The notes below the pieces were generated by a model that searched no databases, was not told the origin of the DNA, and saw nothing but the letters and a program-made list of their open reading frames with translations. Source: Hymenobacter pini (GTDB lineage: Bacteria > Bacteroidota > Bacteroidia > Cytophagales > Hymenobacteraceae). Taken from it: DNA of 64,000 nt. Shown here piece by piece: positions 15,689 through 23,679 of this stretch. How positions within the stretch are numbered: position 1 is the stretch's first letter; the number at the start of each line of letters is the position of its first letter. The position numbers and the translations under genes were made by a program. Location of the stretch: NCBI RefSeq assembly GCF_020421205.1, contig NZ_JAIZZH010000004.1, positions 62,001 through 126,000 of the forward strand. Reading direction: 5' to 3'.

Positions 15689-15707
15689 AGACGACTTAAA
15701 GTCGTCT
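15689..15707 (-). terminator. Intrinsic terminator of the 15718-15951 gene
   Basis: AGACGACTT, one base, AAGTCGTCT forms a perfect 9-bp stem; on the minus strand it is followed by TTTTTTAT. It lies 11 bases past the small gene's stop. Confidence 0.8.
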
Positions 15708-15717
15708 GGCAGAGGAG

Positions 15718-15951
15718 CTATTCAATGGAAGTGGCAGTGACGGCAGGAGCAGTAGCCTGCCAAAAGGACGACCCGCCTCCCGTCTTTCGCTTGACGGCCG
15801 GTGAGCTTTGCAACAGCGAGGCTGTCCGGGCCGGGAGTTGCCAGGTAGCACGAGTCGGCTTGGCAACCATTTCCGGGCTCAGAGCCTGCTGATTCAGCTT
15901 ACCCAGGACAACCAGCGAAATCATAAGAGAAAAGCGTAACAAAGACTTCAT
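15718..15951 (-). CDS. Small exported protein, unknown function
   Basis: The 77-residue ORF begins with a plausible signal peptide (MKSLLRFSLMISLVVLGKLNQQA), followed by a short Ser/Thr/Ala/Gly-rich tail with no recognisable domain. That it has its own textbook terminator 11 bases after the stop supports a real transcription unit. Upstream lies an AT-rich region of 429 bases. No family is recognised. Confidence 0.5.
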   Translation of the reverse strand: MKSLLRFSLMISLVVLGKLNQQALSPEMVAKPTRATWQLPARTASLLQSSPAVKRKTGGGSSFWQATAPAVTATSIE

Positions 15952-16380
15952 AACAAATGGCCAACGTTAAGTAGTCGCAAGCGGGCACAAATTTCAGACC
16001 AATGGTTTTGAAATCCTACAAACCCTCCTTAAAAACTACAGAAAAATCAAAGAAAAAGCCTCTGCATACCATTTAAGCCCAAAACGCACAGCACATCTCA
16101 CAAACATTGAATATACAAAATATTCATTTTGCTCGATAAAGCCGAACGTGTCCCGGCTGTTGTGATTTTGCCCTTTGCCTATACATTTTGTATTACAAAG
16201 TACGGCTATACTCTTCACCTCTGACGTCCGTTTGACGTTAAGAAAGCATGAACTATTTGCCGGAGGCGTATCCTATGGCTGCAAAGCGGGGGTGTGTACG
16301 AACTACACCACAAGTTGGATACCTTTGGAGAGTACATTTTTTTGAGAATCTGACTTCCCTTCACGTAACTGTCTTTACCT
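15952..16380. other. AT-rich gene-free region with several short palindromes
   Basis: This stretch is clearly richer in A/T than its surroundings. It contains GAATAT-5-ATATTC (near 16117), TTTGTA-T-TACAAA (16187-16199) and two TGACGT words about 10 bases apart (near 16222-16237). I see no convincing gene: a 60-codon minus frame at 16036-16218 and a plus frame at 16248-16466 have no supporting features. It probably carries the promoters of the two flanking divergent genes. Confidence 0.45.
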
Positions 16381-17829
16381 GTGCGTTTTTCTTTTTTGTT
16401 GACTGCGGGAATTTCGGCAGCTTTGTTTCTGTCGGCCGCTCCGAAGGTGTTGGCGCAACGCGTTAAATCAGCAGCTTTCAGCTACCTTCCAGAGCAGTCA
16501 GAGGACCGGTATAACCAACGTGTTACCAAGAAAACGCTGCCGCTCACGGCGGGCAGCTTTATAATACTGGCGCACAAAGCGGGCACAGAATACGCCGTGG
16601 AGCGCTACGACGCCGACCTGAAGCGCCTGTGGAGTACCACCTTACCCTTGGCGGCCGGGGAAAGTATTGATGGCTTCACGCGCAGCAACGGCCAGGCCAC
16701 GGTGGTGGTGCATCAGGGCGGCAGCGCTCAGCAGCTCACGGGCTACACCATTGATCTGACGTCGGGCCAGAAAAGCCCGGCGAAAAAGCTGCTGGATGCC
16801 GGCCTGCGCGAACGGCGGCCAGGCGTATCCTTTTCCCCGGATGGCACCAAGCTGGTGGTGTGGCGCTACCTCACGCAGGGCAACCAACTGAAAGCTATTA
16901 CCGCCAGTATCTACGATGAGAAGTTGCTGAAACTGAAAGACCGCACCTTCGACTTTCACGACCAGGGTGGCTTCTTCTCAACCACTGTGCACGTGGGGAA
17001 CGATGGCTCGCAATATGTAACGCTGGTGGGTGATGAGATGAAGAAGCTCAGCGTGCGCCGCTACCGCAACGATTCGCCCGATGTAAAAGTGATGTCGGTA
17101 TCGGTGGGTGGCACGTTTGGCGGTAAGGTTGTCAACGTGTTCGACTCCCGGTTCCAGCTGCTGCCCGATAATACCTTGTACGCGGCCGCCATTTGCAACG
17201 AGCGGGAAGGCGGGGCCTACTACAGCCTGAAGGCCGTAAAGTTTGACTTTTCGGGCGAAGGCGACATGAAGTTTGCGCCGGAATTCCGCTTTACTCCGGA
17301 ATATTTGGCTGAGGTAAATAAGGCCAGCAGCACCCAGGCGAAACGCTTAGAAGACGTCTACCTGACCGACTTACTGCTCAACGATGAGAAGCAGCTGGTA
17401 GTAGTAGCCGAAAAGAAGTATGAAGAAGGGGGCGACGACTCGCCTGGCCACACTCGTGAGTTGCATCTGTTCGGCTACAACGAGTTTCAGACGCCAACCT
17501 GGCACAGCATTATCGCTAAAGACCAAGTAGCCCCCGCCGCCGAGGGATTTAGCAGCATTGGGTACCGGGCTGCCGTGTTTGGCCAAGACCTGCAGGTAGT
17601 AACCTGGGAAAAGCTCAAGAACAAATCGGACTTGTACCTGCGCCGCGTGAATGTGCAAACGGGCGTGGTATCGGAGCCGAAAGGCCTGGGGCTGAACGTG
17701 GCCGCCGACCAGAACCCCTCCTACGTGAAGGACTTCACGACTTGGCTCGACGCCAAGACTATCCTTGGTGTCAGCCGTCCCAACAAAAAATCGGCAGCAC
17801 TAATGCTGAATAAGATAGTGGTTAAATAA
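16381..17829 (+). CDS. Exported protein of unknown function, possible beta-propeller
   Basis: The 482-residue product starts with GTG and has a signal peptide (MRFSFLLTAGISAALFLSAA, ending near LAQ). The mature protein is built of repeating strand-rich blocks with SPDGTKLVVWRYLTQG, HVGNDGSQYVTLVGDEMK and LLNDEKQLVVVAEKKYEEGG, which look like propeller blades (WD40/PD40-like). No enzyme motif is seen. It is monocistronic with a terminator after it. A role in binding or sensing at the cell surface would be a guess. Confidence 0.75.
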   Translation: MRFSFLLTAGISAALFLSAAPKVLAQRVKSAAFSYLPEQSEDRYNQRVTKKTLPLTAGSFIILAHKAGTEYAVERYDADLKRLWSTTLPLAAGESIDGFTRSNGQATVVVHQGGSAQQLTGYTIDLTSGQKSPAKKLLDAGLRERRPGVSFSPDGTKLVVWRYLTQGNQLKAITASIYDEKLLKLKDRTFDFHDQGGFFSTTVHVGNDGSQYVTLVGDEMKKLSVRRYRNDSPDVKVMSVSVGGTFGGKVVNVFDSRFQLLPDNTLYAAAICNEREGGAYYSLKAVKFDFSGEGDMKFAPEFRFTPEYLAEVNKASSTQAKRLEDVYLTDLLLNDEKQLVVVAEKKYEEGGDDSPGHTRELHLFGYNEFQTPTWHSIIAKDQVAPAAEGFSSIGYRAAVFGQDLQVVTWEKLKNKSDLYLRRVNVQTGVVSEPKGLGLNVAADQNPSYVKDFTTWLDAKTILGVSRPNKKSAALMLNKIVVK

Positions 17830-17891
17830 ATCACGGATGCAGAGGATGGCACTGATGCCGCAAATCTGTTCCGGCACGTCTGTTTTGATGC

Positions 17892-17927
17892 AAAAAGGCC
17901 GCTCCTGTTCCTAGGGGCGGCCTTTTT
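17892..17927. terminator. Bidirectional intrinsic terminator
   Basis: AAAAAGGCCGC / GCGGCCTTTTT forms an 11-bp perfect stem with A and T runs on both sides, between the convergent exported-protein gene and gdhA. Confidence 0.88.
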
Positions 17928-17949
17928 GTGGGCGGATATTCCTGCTGGT

Positions 17950-19374
17950 TTACGGAAAGATGCCCAATGACTGGTAGCTCACGCCAATTTTTTCAATAGC
18001 GTTGTAGAAGGCGGCCGTGCGCAGATCGGTGATGCCGGGCACGTCGTCCATCACTTTACGGATAGAATGGTAAGCCGTAATCATGGTGTCTTCAAGGCCG
18101 GAATGCACCAAGTCAATTTCATCGGCGCCGTGCACAATGAGTTGGCGCTCCTGGTCGGTGATGGCTTTGCCGGTAGTTCGCTCAATAGTTTCTACCAAGC
18201 GGCGCATGGCACCTTCTTCGGCCCGCTTGCCCATGCGTCCGAAACGCACGTTCGACAAGTTTTTCAGCCACTCAAAGTACGATACCGTTACGCCGCCGGC
18301 ATTCAGGTACAAGTCGGGCAGGATGATAACGCCCTTATCGAGCAGGATTTTCTCGGCGGCCTGGGTGGTAGGCCCATTGGCTCCTTCCGCAATGATTTTG
18401 GCTTTGATGCGGTCCGCGTTACCTTCATGAATCTGATTTTCCAAAGCGGCCGGAATCAGTACGTCACACTCCCGCTCCAGCAAATCCAGCGACTCGGCCA
18501 AGTCTTCGGCCCCGGCAAACCCCAGAATGGTGCCGCCCTGCTGCCGGTGCCGGAATACAGCATCTACATCCAGGCCGGCTTCATTGTAGATTCCACCTTC
18601 CCGCTCGGCAATACCGATGATGAGTGCCCCAGCTTCCTGACAGAATTTGGCCGCGTAGTAGCCCACGTTGCCCAGTCCCTGCACAATAATGCGCTTGCCC
18701 GCCACGCCGCTGCTCAGGCCCACTTTGGCTAGTATTGGTTCGTCCAGCAGCAGCTCGCGCAGGCCGTAGAACACACCCAGACCTGTGGCTTCGGTTCGCC
18801 CCCGAATACCGCCCTGCCCTACCGGCTTGCCGGTCACGCAGCCTAAGGCGTTGGTGTCACCGTATTTGAAGGTCATGTAGGTATCGGCAATCCAAGCCAT
18901 TTCGCGGCTGCCCGTACCGTAGTCGGGTGCCGGCACGTCCATACCGGGGCCGATAAGATTTTTTTTGATTAGCTCCGTGGCATAGCGGCGGGTCACGCGC
19001 TCCAGCACGTGCTCGGGCGTGGTGCGCGGGTTGATTTTCACGCCGCCTTTCGCCCCACCAAACGGCACATCCACAATGGCGCACTTAAACGTCATGAGCG
19101 TAGCCAGCGCCATTACTTCCTCCTCATCCACGTACACGCTGTAGCGGATGCCACCCTTGCTGGGCAGCTTGTGGTGACTGTGCTGCACCCGGATACCCTC
19201 GAACACCTGCACGTGGCCGTCGACTTCCACTGGGAAATTTACTTTGTAGATGCTGTTGCAGGCCCGGATCTGGGCCAGAATACCGGGGTCGAGCTTGGAG
19301 AAACTGGCCGCGTGGTCGTAAAACCGCAGCACGCTCTCGTAAAAGTCTTTACCCTGTACCTGTTCGTTGGCCAT
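17950..19374 (-). CDS. gdhA: Glu/Leu/Phe/Val dehydrogenase (glutamate dehydrogenase)
   Basis: The ATG at 19374 gives 474 residues; a longer frame to 19443 lacks conserved sequence. The N-terminal dehydrogenase half shows [30 protein letters not shown] (substrate Lys residues) and PAPDYGTG with the catalytic Asp. The C-terminal Rossmann half begins near 215 with [12 protein letters not shown]. It interconverts glutamate with 2-oxoglutarate and ammonia. The family also includes branched-chain and phenylalanine dehydrogenases; the dense glutamate-type motifs and length favour GDH, but cofactor choice is not settled. It is a single gene between terminators. Confidence 0.88.
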   Translation of the reverse strand: MANEQVQGKDFYESVLRFYDHAASFSKLDPGILAQIRACNSIYKVNFPVEVDGHVQVFEGIRVQHSHHKLPSKGGIRYSVYVDEEEVMALATLMTFKCAIVDVPFGGAKGGVKINPRTTPEHVLERVTRRYATELIKKNLIGPGMDVPAPDYGTGSREMAWIADTYMTFKYGDTNALGCVTGKPVGQGGIRGRTEATGLGVFYGLRELLLDEPILAKVGLSSGVAGKRIIVQGLGNVGYYAAKFCQEAGALIIGIAEREGGIYNEAGLDVDAVFRHRQQGGTILGFAGAEDLAESLDLLERECDVLIPAALENQIHEGNADRIKAKIIAEGANGPTTQAAEKILLDKGVIILPDLYLNAGGVTVSYFEWLKNLSNVRFGRMGKRAEEGAMRRLVETIERTTGKAITDQERQLIVHGADEIDLVHSGLEDTMITAYHSIRKVMDDVPGITDLRTAAFYNAIEKIGVSYQSLGIFP

Positions 19375-19614
19375 AGCTGGAGGGAGTTGAAGGTGGGAGT
19401 ATCTACCTGCAAACGGTACCCCGGCCACTGGCGTTGTGCACAACCAGTATTAAGTGCCATGGCCTACTTCCAAAATGCAGCAAGCCGCCCCCGAAATGGG
19501 AGCGGCTTGCTGTTTCTCTGATTCTCGTCAGTTTCATGACCCGCAGAAAGCGCCTGCCAGCACCGTCCACAAAATCCGTGAAATTCGCGAGGAATCCATG
19601 TTAATCAGTGGTCC

Positions 19615-21402
19615 TTAGTATACGTACTCGTTGGCGGCAATCAGCTTATCGGCAATGCGGCGACGAGCGTCTTTGGCGTTGAACAAGTCGGCCTTGGTGA
19701 AGCGCTTGAGGCCCATGGCCAGCAGACGCTGCTCATCGCCTTCCGTCATGGAGGCAATGGCATCTTTGCCGAACTTGTTTACCTGGTCTACGGTGTCGGC
19801 CAGGTACACGCGGGCAATATCAATCTGCGTCGACAGTTCCTCCTCGCCTTTCACGCCGGCTTCTTTCTCCACGCGCAGCAGGGTGCTTTCGGCGGTGTAC
19901 ACTTTGATGGCCATGTCGGCAATGTTCATCAGTACCTCCTGCTCTTTGGCCAGGGAGTTCATGTACTTCTGTACGGCCGTACCGGCTACCATCAGAATGG
20001 CCTTTTTCAGCTTGGCAATAGTCTTTTTCTCGGTGGCAAACAGGCCGGTTTCTTCTTCCAGGTTGAAGTCCGGAATAGCCATCAGCTCCTGCTGCACAGC
20101 CTGAGCCGGGCCCATCAGGTCCAGCTCCCCTTTCAGGCCTTTCTTCAGGATCATATCCACCGCCAGCATGCGGTTGATTTCGTTGGTACCCTCGAAGATG
20201 CGGTTGATGCGCGAATCCCGGTAGGCGCGGTCCATGGGGTAGTCGGCCGAGAAGCCGTAGCCACCGTACACCTGCACGCCTTCGTCCACCACGTAATCCA
20301 GCACTTCCGAGCCTTCCACTTTCAGGATGGCGCACTCCACGGCAAACTCGCGGGCAGCACCCAGCAGGGCTTCGTTGTGGCTCTGGCCCTTGCCGAGCAG
20401 TTCCTGCTCCATGTGGAAGATGTCCATACCGGCCCGGTAAATAGCCGATTCTACGGCGTAGATACGGATAGCCTGCTGGGCCAGCTTGTACTTGATAGCG
20501 CCAAACTTGCTAATGGGCAGCTTGAACTGCACCCGCTCGTTGGCGTACTTCACGCTCAACGTAGCCGCCATTTTAGAGGCACCCAAGCAAGCCGCGGCCA
20601 GCTTGATGCGGCCGATGTTGAGGATGTTGAAAGCAATGAGGTGGCCTTTGCCAATCTCACCCAGCACCGCCGACTTCGGCACCTTCACGTCCGACAGGAA
20701 CACCTGACGGGTCGAGGAGCCTTTAATACCCATTTTGTGCTCCTCGTTGCCGAGGCTCAGGCCGGGCGTGTTTTTCTCCACGATGAAGCCGGTGAACTGC
20801 TCCCCGTCAATCTTGGCGAATACGATGAATACGTCGGCGAAGCCGCCATTCGTAATCCACATTTTCTGGCCGTTGAGTACATAATGCTCCCCGTCTTCGG
20901 TCAGCACGGCTTTGGTTTTAGCGCCCAAGGCGTCGGAGCCCGAGCCGGGCTCGGTGAGGCAGTAGGCACCCATCAGCTCGCCCGAGGTCAGGCCGGGCAG
21001 GTACTTCGCCTTCTGCTCCTCGTTGCCGAAATACAGAATGGGCAGCATAGCAATGCCCGTGTGGGCCGCAAAAGCTACCGGGAATGAGTGGCCGCCGCCT
21101 ACCCCTTCCGTCACGCGCAGCGACGTGGGGAAGTCCATATCCAGTCCGCCGTACTGCTCAGGAATGCTCACCCCGAACAGGCCCAGCTCACCTGCCTTTT
21201 CCATCAGGCTGCGCATCAGGCCTTCCTCGTGGTTATCGAGGCGCTCCAGCAGCGGCTGCACTTCCTTCTCCACGAAGTCCAGCGCCGTCTGGTGCATCAT
21301 GTTCTGCTCCTCCGAAAAATCGGCGGGCGTAAATACGTCTTGGGCGTTGGTTTCCTTAATGATAAACTCGCCGCCCTTCACAAGCTGGTTGGTTACTTCC
21401 AT
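19615..21402 (-). CDS. Acyl-CoA dehydrogenase, large (VLCAD-like) form
   Basis: This 595-residue flavoprotein performs the first oxidation of beta-oxidation. It shows QYGGLDMDFP, the FAD/substrate segment AYCLTEPGSGSDALG, MWITNGGFAD, and RIFEGTNEINRML carrying the catalytic Glu. The extra C-terminal helical domain of about 170 residues is typical of the very-long-chain/ACAD9-like branch. It is preceded by an operator-like sequence almost identical to one in front of the MarR gene about 5 kb upstream, so it is likely part of the same fatty-acid regulon. Electron acceptor genes (etfAB) are not in the window. Confidence 0.93.
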   Translation of the reverse strand: MEVTNQLVKGGEFIIKETNAQDVFTPADFSEEQNMMHQTALDFVEKEVQPLLERLDNHEEGLMRSLMEKAGELGLFGVSIPEQYGGLDMDFPTSLRVTEGVGGGHSFPVAFAAHTGIAMLPILYFGNEEQKAKYLPGLTSGELMGAYCLTEPGSGSDALGAKTKAVLTEDGEHYVLNGQKMWITNGGFADVFIVFAKIDGEQFTGFIVEKNTPGLSLGNEEHKMGIKGSSTRQVFLSDVKVPKSAVLGEIGKGHLIAFNILNIGRIKLAAACLGASKMAATLSVKYANERVQFKLPISKFGAIKYKLAQQAIRIYAVESAIYRAGMDIFHMEQELLGKGQSHNEALLGAAREFAVECAILKVEGSEVLDYVVDEGVQVYGGYGFSADYPMDRAYRDSRINRIFEGTNEINRMLAVDMILKKGLKGELDLMGPAQAVQQELMAIPDFNLEEETGLFATEKKTIAKLKKAILMVAGTAVQKYMNSLAKEQEVLMNIADMAIKVYTAESTLLRVEKEAGVKGEEELSTQIDIARVYLADTVDQVNKFGKDAIASMTEGDEQRLLAMGLKRFTKADLFNAKDARRRIADKLIAANEYVY

Positions 21403-21507
21403 GGCTGGGTGAGATGTTGATGTGGGAAAATGTCGAAGTCAAAAAGCTGAAACTGCTCGGCTTGCCTACTATTTACCGACAAGCCAGCCCGGTTGTTTCC
21501 GCGTACC

Positions 21508-21544
21508 GAAAGATATAAAAAATTGTTATGCTTGCCGACTAATT
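21508..21544 (-). promoter_or_regulatory. MarR-type operator and -7 box before the acyl-CoA dehydrogenase
   Basis: The operator (21523-21544, plus strand TTGTTATGCTTGCCGACT...) matches the site at 26739-26760 at about 18 of 22 positions. A minus-strand TATCTTTC box at 21515-21508 lies 7 bases downstream of it, the same spacing as at the MarR promoter. Confidence 0.6.
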
Positions 21545-21556
21545 ACAGCAAAAGAG

Positions 21557-21943
21557 TTACGCGTGGCTGATTCCAGCCATGCGCAATATGTGCACAGCTA
21601 CCTTGTTAGGTATAGGTCCTTTCATCTTCATACCGCCAGTATTTCCATACCAACCATCTGTCAGCGGTCCTACGGTCACCAAGCCAACTTGAGGATGTCT
21701 CTTCAGCCAATTTTGCACGGTATTTCGGTCACCTTCTGTTAGCGAGACATTGACTCTATACACGTAAAAGTCGTCCATGCTACCACCCATAAACATACCT
21801 AGTGATTCGACGAAGTCAAGGACGTGTTCCTCCAGTTCTGCTAAATCAGACGTTTCGGGAAGCTGAACGGGTTGATATCGAACCCGAAAGCATAATTGCC
21901 GAAACTCTTTGACACGCAGTTTCTTACGGATACGTTTTTTCAT
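21557..21943 (-). CDS. YggL-like (DUF469) protein
   Basis: The first two thirds (MKKRIRKKLRVKEFRQLCF) read like the DUF469/YggL family: a basic N-terminal tail, an FRVRYQ strand, then helices and a strand-rich middle. In Enterobacteria YggL binds the ribosome; the family is small (about 110 residues, close to the 128 here). The C-terminal third (GMKMKGPIPNKVAVHILRM) is longer than usual. It lies between the acyl-CoA dehydrogenase and the thiolase but has no obvious metabolic link. Assignment is by N-terminal pattern. Confidence 0.65.
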   Translation of the reverse strand: MKKRIRKKLRVKEFRQLCFRVRYQPVQLPETSDLAELEEHVLDFVESLGMFMGGSMDDFYVYRVNVSLTEGDRNTVQNWLKRHPQVGLVTVGPLTDGWYGNTGGMKMKGPIPNKVAVHILRMAGISHA

Positions 21944-22042
21944 AATCAGATTTACCTAAGCTTTGGCTTGTGCCGTGAGCGGGTGAGTTTTCCGGAAGCC
22001 CCCAGGCTGCCAGTCCGCCCACGGCACAGGCTAAAGCATGTG

Positions 22043-23221
22043 CTACTTCAGAAGCTCGTAGATGCCGGCTACGCCCTGGCCACCACCCACGCAGGCGGTT
22101 ACCATGCCGTACTTCTGGCCCCGGGCGCGTAGCTCGTGGAACAGCTGAATGCTGAGCTTGGCACCCGAGCAGCCCAGCGGGTGACCCAGGGCAATAGCGC
22201 CGCCGTTCACGTTGAGCTTATCGGGGTTGAGGCCCAACTCCCGGATTACACCGAGGCTCTGCGAGGCGAAGGCCTCGTTCAGCTCAATCAGGTCGATGTC
22301 GTCTAGCTTCATGCCGGCCTGCTTCAGGGCTTTGGGAATGGATTTGATGGGACCCATACCCATGATGCGCGGGTCGATGCCCTCAGTGGCGTAGGTTACC
22401 ATGCGGGCAATGGGCTCCAGGTTCAGCTCTGTCACCATGCGCTCCGACATCACCAGCACGAAAGCAGCACCATCGGAGGTCTGCGAGGAGTTGCCAGCCG
22501 TTACCGAGCCGTTGGCGGCAAATACAGGCTTCAGCTTGCCCAGGGCTTCCATCGACGTATCGGCGCGGGGACCTTCGTCGGTATCCACCACGAAGGAGCG
22601 GGTTTTCTTCTTGCCGGTGGCCTGGTCGAGGTAGGTTTCCTCCACGGTAATCGGCACAATCTGCTCCTTGAACTTGCCTTCCTGAATGGCCTTGATGGCC
22701 TTCTGGTGCGAGTTGTAGGCAAACTCGTCCTGATCTTCGCGGGTGATTTTGTAGTCCTGGGCTACGGCTTCGGCGGTGAGGCCCATACCGAGGTAGTAGT
22801 CGGGGTGCTTCTGGGCCAGCTTGTAGTTGGGTACCGTTTTCCAGCCCACGGTAGGCACCAGGCTCATGCTTTCGGTACCGCCGGCCACGATGCAGTCGGC
22901 CATACCAGCGGCGATTTTACCGGCGGCCATGGCAATGGTTTCCACGCCCGAGCCGCAGTAGCGGTTCACAATCAGGCCCGACACGTTCATGGGCAAAGCC
23001 AGCAACGAAATCAGGCGGCCCATCTGCAGACCCTGCTCGGCCTCCGGTACGGCGTTACCCACAATCACATCGTCGATGCGGGTGGGGTCCAGCTGGGGCA
23101 CCGAGGCCACCAGATGCTTGATGACATCGGCGGCGAGGTCATCGGGGCGGGTGAAGCGGAAACCGCCGCGGTTGGCTTTGCCAACGGCCGTACGGTAACC
23201 AGCTACGATATATGCGTTCAT
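22043..23221 (-). CDS. fadA: Acetyl-CoA C-acyltransferase (thiolase)
   Basis: The 392-residue thiolase carries the acyl-enzyme Cys in [16 protein letters not shown] (near 90), [15 protein letters not shown] and the catalytic C-terminal [16 protein letters not shown] and CVGGGQG motifs. It cleaves 3-ketoacyl-CoA to acetyl-CoA and a shortened acyl-CoA, the last step of beta-oxidation. It lies downstream of the FadB-like fusion gene, separated by 451 bases that contain the frameshifted four-helix-bundle gene. The fadA symbol is by function; an acetoacetyl-CoA thiolase cannot be excluded. Confidence 0.93.
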   Translation of the reverse strand: MNAYIVAGYRTAVGKANRGGFRFTRPDDLAADVIKHLVASVPQLDPTRIDDVIVGNAVPEAEQGLQMGRLISLLALPMNVSGLIVNRYCGSGVETIAMAAGKIAAGMADCIVAGGTESMSLVPTVGWKTVPNYKLAQKHPDYYLGMGLTAEAVAQDYKITREDQDEFAYNSHQKAIKAIQEGKFKEQIVPITVEETYLDQATGKKKTRSFVVDTDEGPRADTSMEALGKLKPVFAANGSVTAGNSSQTSDGAAFVLVMSERMVTELNLEPIARMVTYATEGIDPRIMGMGPIKSIPKALKQAGMKLDDIDLIELNEAFASQSLGVIRELGLNPDKLNVNGGAIALGHPLGCSGAKLSIQLFHELRARGQKYGMVTACVGGGQGVAGIYELLK

Positions 23222-23228
23222 GTTTTTT

Positions 23229-23258
23229 AGTACTGAGTAGTGAGACGTGAGTAGTTAG
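23229..23258. repeat. Left flank repeat (GAGTAGTGAG type)
   Basis: TACTGAGTAGTGAGACGTGA and the following bases resemble, in inverted orientation, the sequence at 23646-23679. The two bracket the frameshifted four-helix-bundle gene. Confidence 0.4.
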
Positions 23259-23281
23259 ATGCTGTTCTCCGGTCGGAGATG

Positions 23282-23633
23282 TTAAATCAGTGACTTTTGT
23301 AGACCGAACAGCATTTTCTGCAATTCTGTGAGTTGCGAGGAAATGGTATTGAGATTCTCTTCTGAAACATAGCCGAAGGAAGCCGCCAGCAGAAACTGGG
23401 TTTCCAGTTCATAAGCAGAGCCGTTTGCTATAGCCAGAAACTGCCGGAATTCCGGCTTGGAGTTCCGGCCGGCACCTTCCGCAATAATTGGAAGGCAACG
23501 ACACGGCGGCACGGCGCATTTGCGACACCAGCCCATACCGCTCATTATCCGGAAACCCGGCGCAAAGCTGATATGTGAGCTTGGTTATGCTCATCGCCTT
23601 CTGCCAAACCTTCAGCTCCTTATACTGATGCAC
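23282..23633 (-). pseudogene. Frameshifted four-helix-bundle (S23-like) protein gene
   Basis: Two overlapping minus-strand frames give the two halves of one protein. The first (from 23633) reads MHQYKELKVWQKAMSITKL and RYGLVSQMRRAAVSLPSN; the second (ending 23282) reads IAEGAGRNSKPEFRQFLAIA and YELETQFLLAASFGYVSEE. Joined, they match the usual family length (about 117 residues) and its VSLPSN-IAEGxGRNS junction. One extra T in AATTATTGCG, near 23485, breaks the frame. It is either a genuine lesion, a sequencing error, or programmed frameshifting. The family includes proteins from 23S rRNA intervening sequences, but no rRNA is nearby. Confidence 0.8.
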
Positions 23634-23645
23634 AGCCAGAAAATC

Positions 23646-23679
23646 TCAATACTCAATACCAACTACTCACTACTAATTA
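23646..23679. repeat. Right flank repeat (inverted GAGTAGTGAG type)
   Basis: AACTACTCACTACTAATTAC and preceding CTCAATACTCAATACC mirror the left flank at 23229-23258. The repeat covers the fadB-like stop codon. Confidence 0.4.

Noticed and set aside
16036-16218. 60-codon minus-strand frame
   Set aside because: GTG start only, no signal, no domain, and in an AT-rich intergenic region.
16248-16466. 72-codon plus-strand frame
   Set aside because: It overlaps the start of the better-supported gene at 16381, which has a signal peptide in another frame.
23282-23633. rRNA intervening sequence with S23 protein
   Set aside because: No 23S rRNA sequence surrounds the four-helix-bundle gene.
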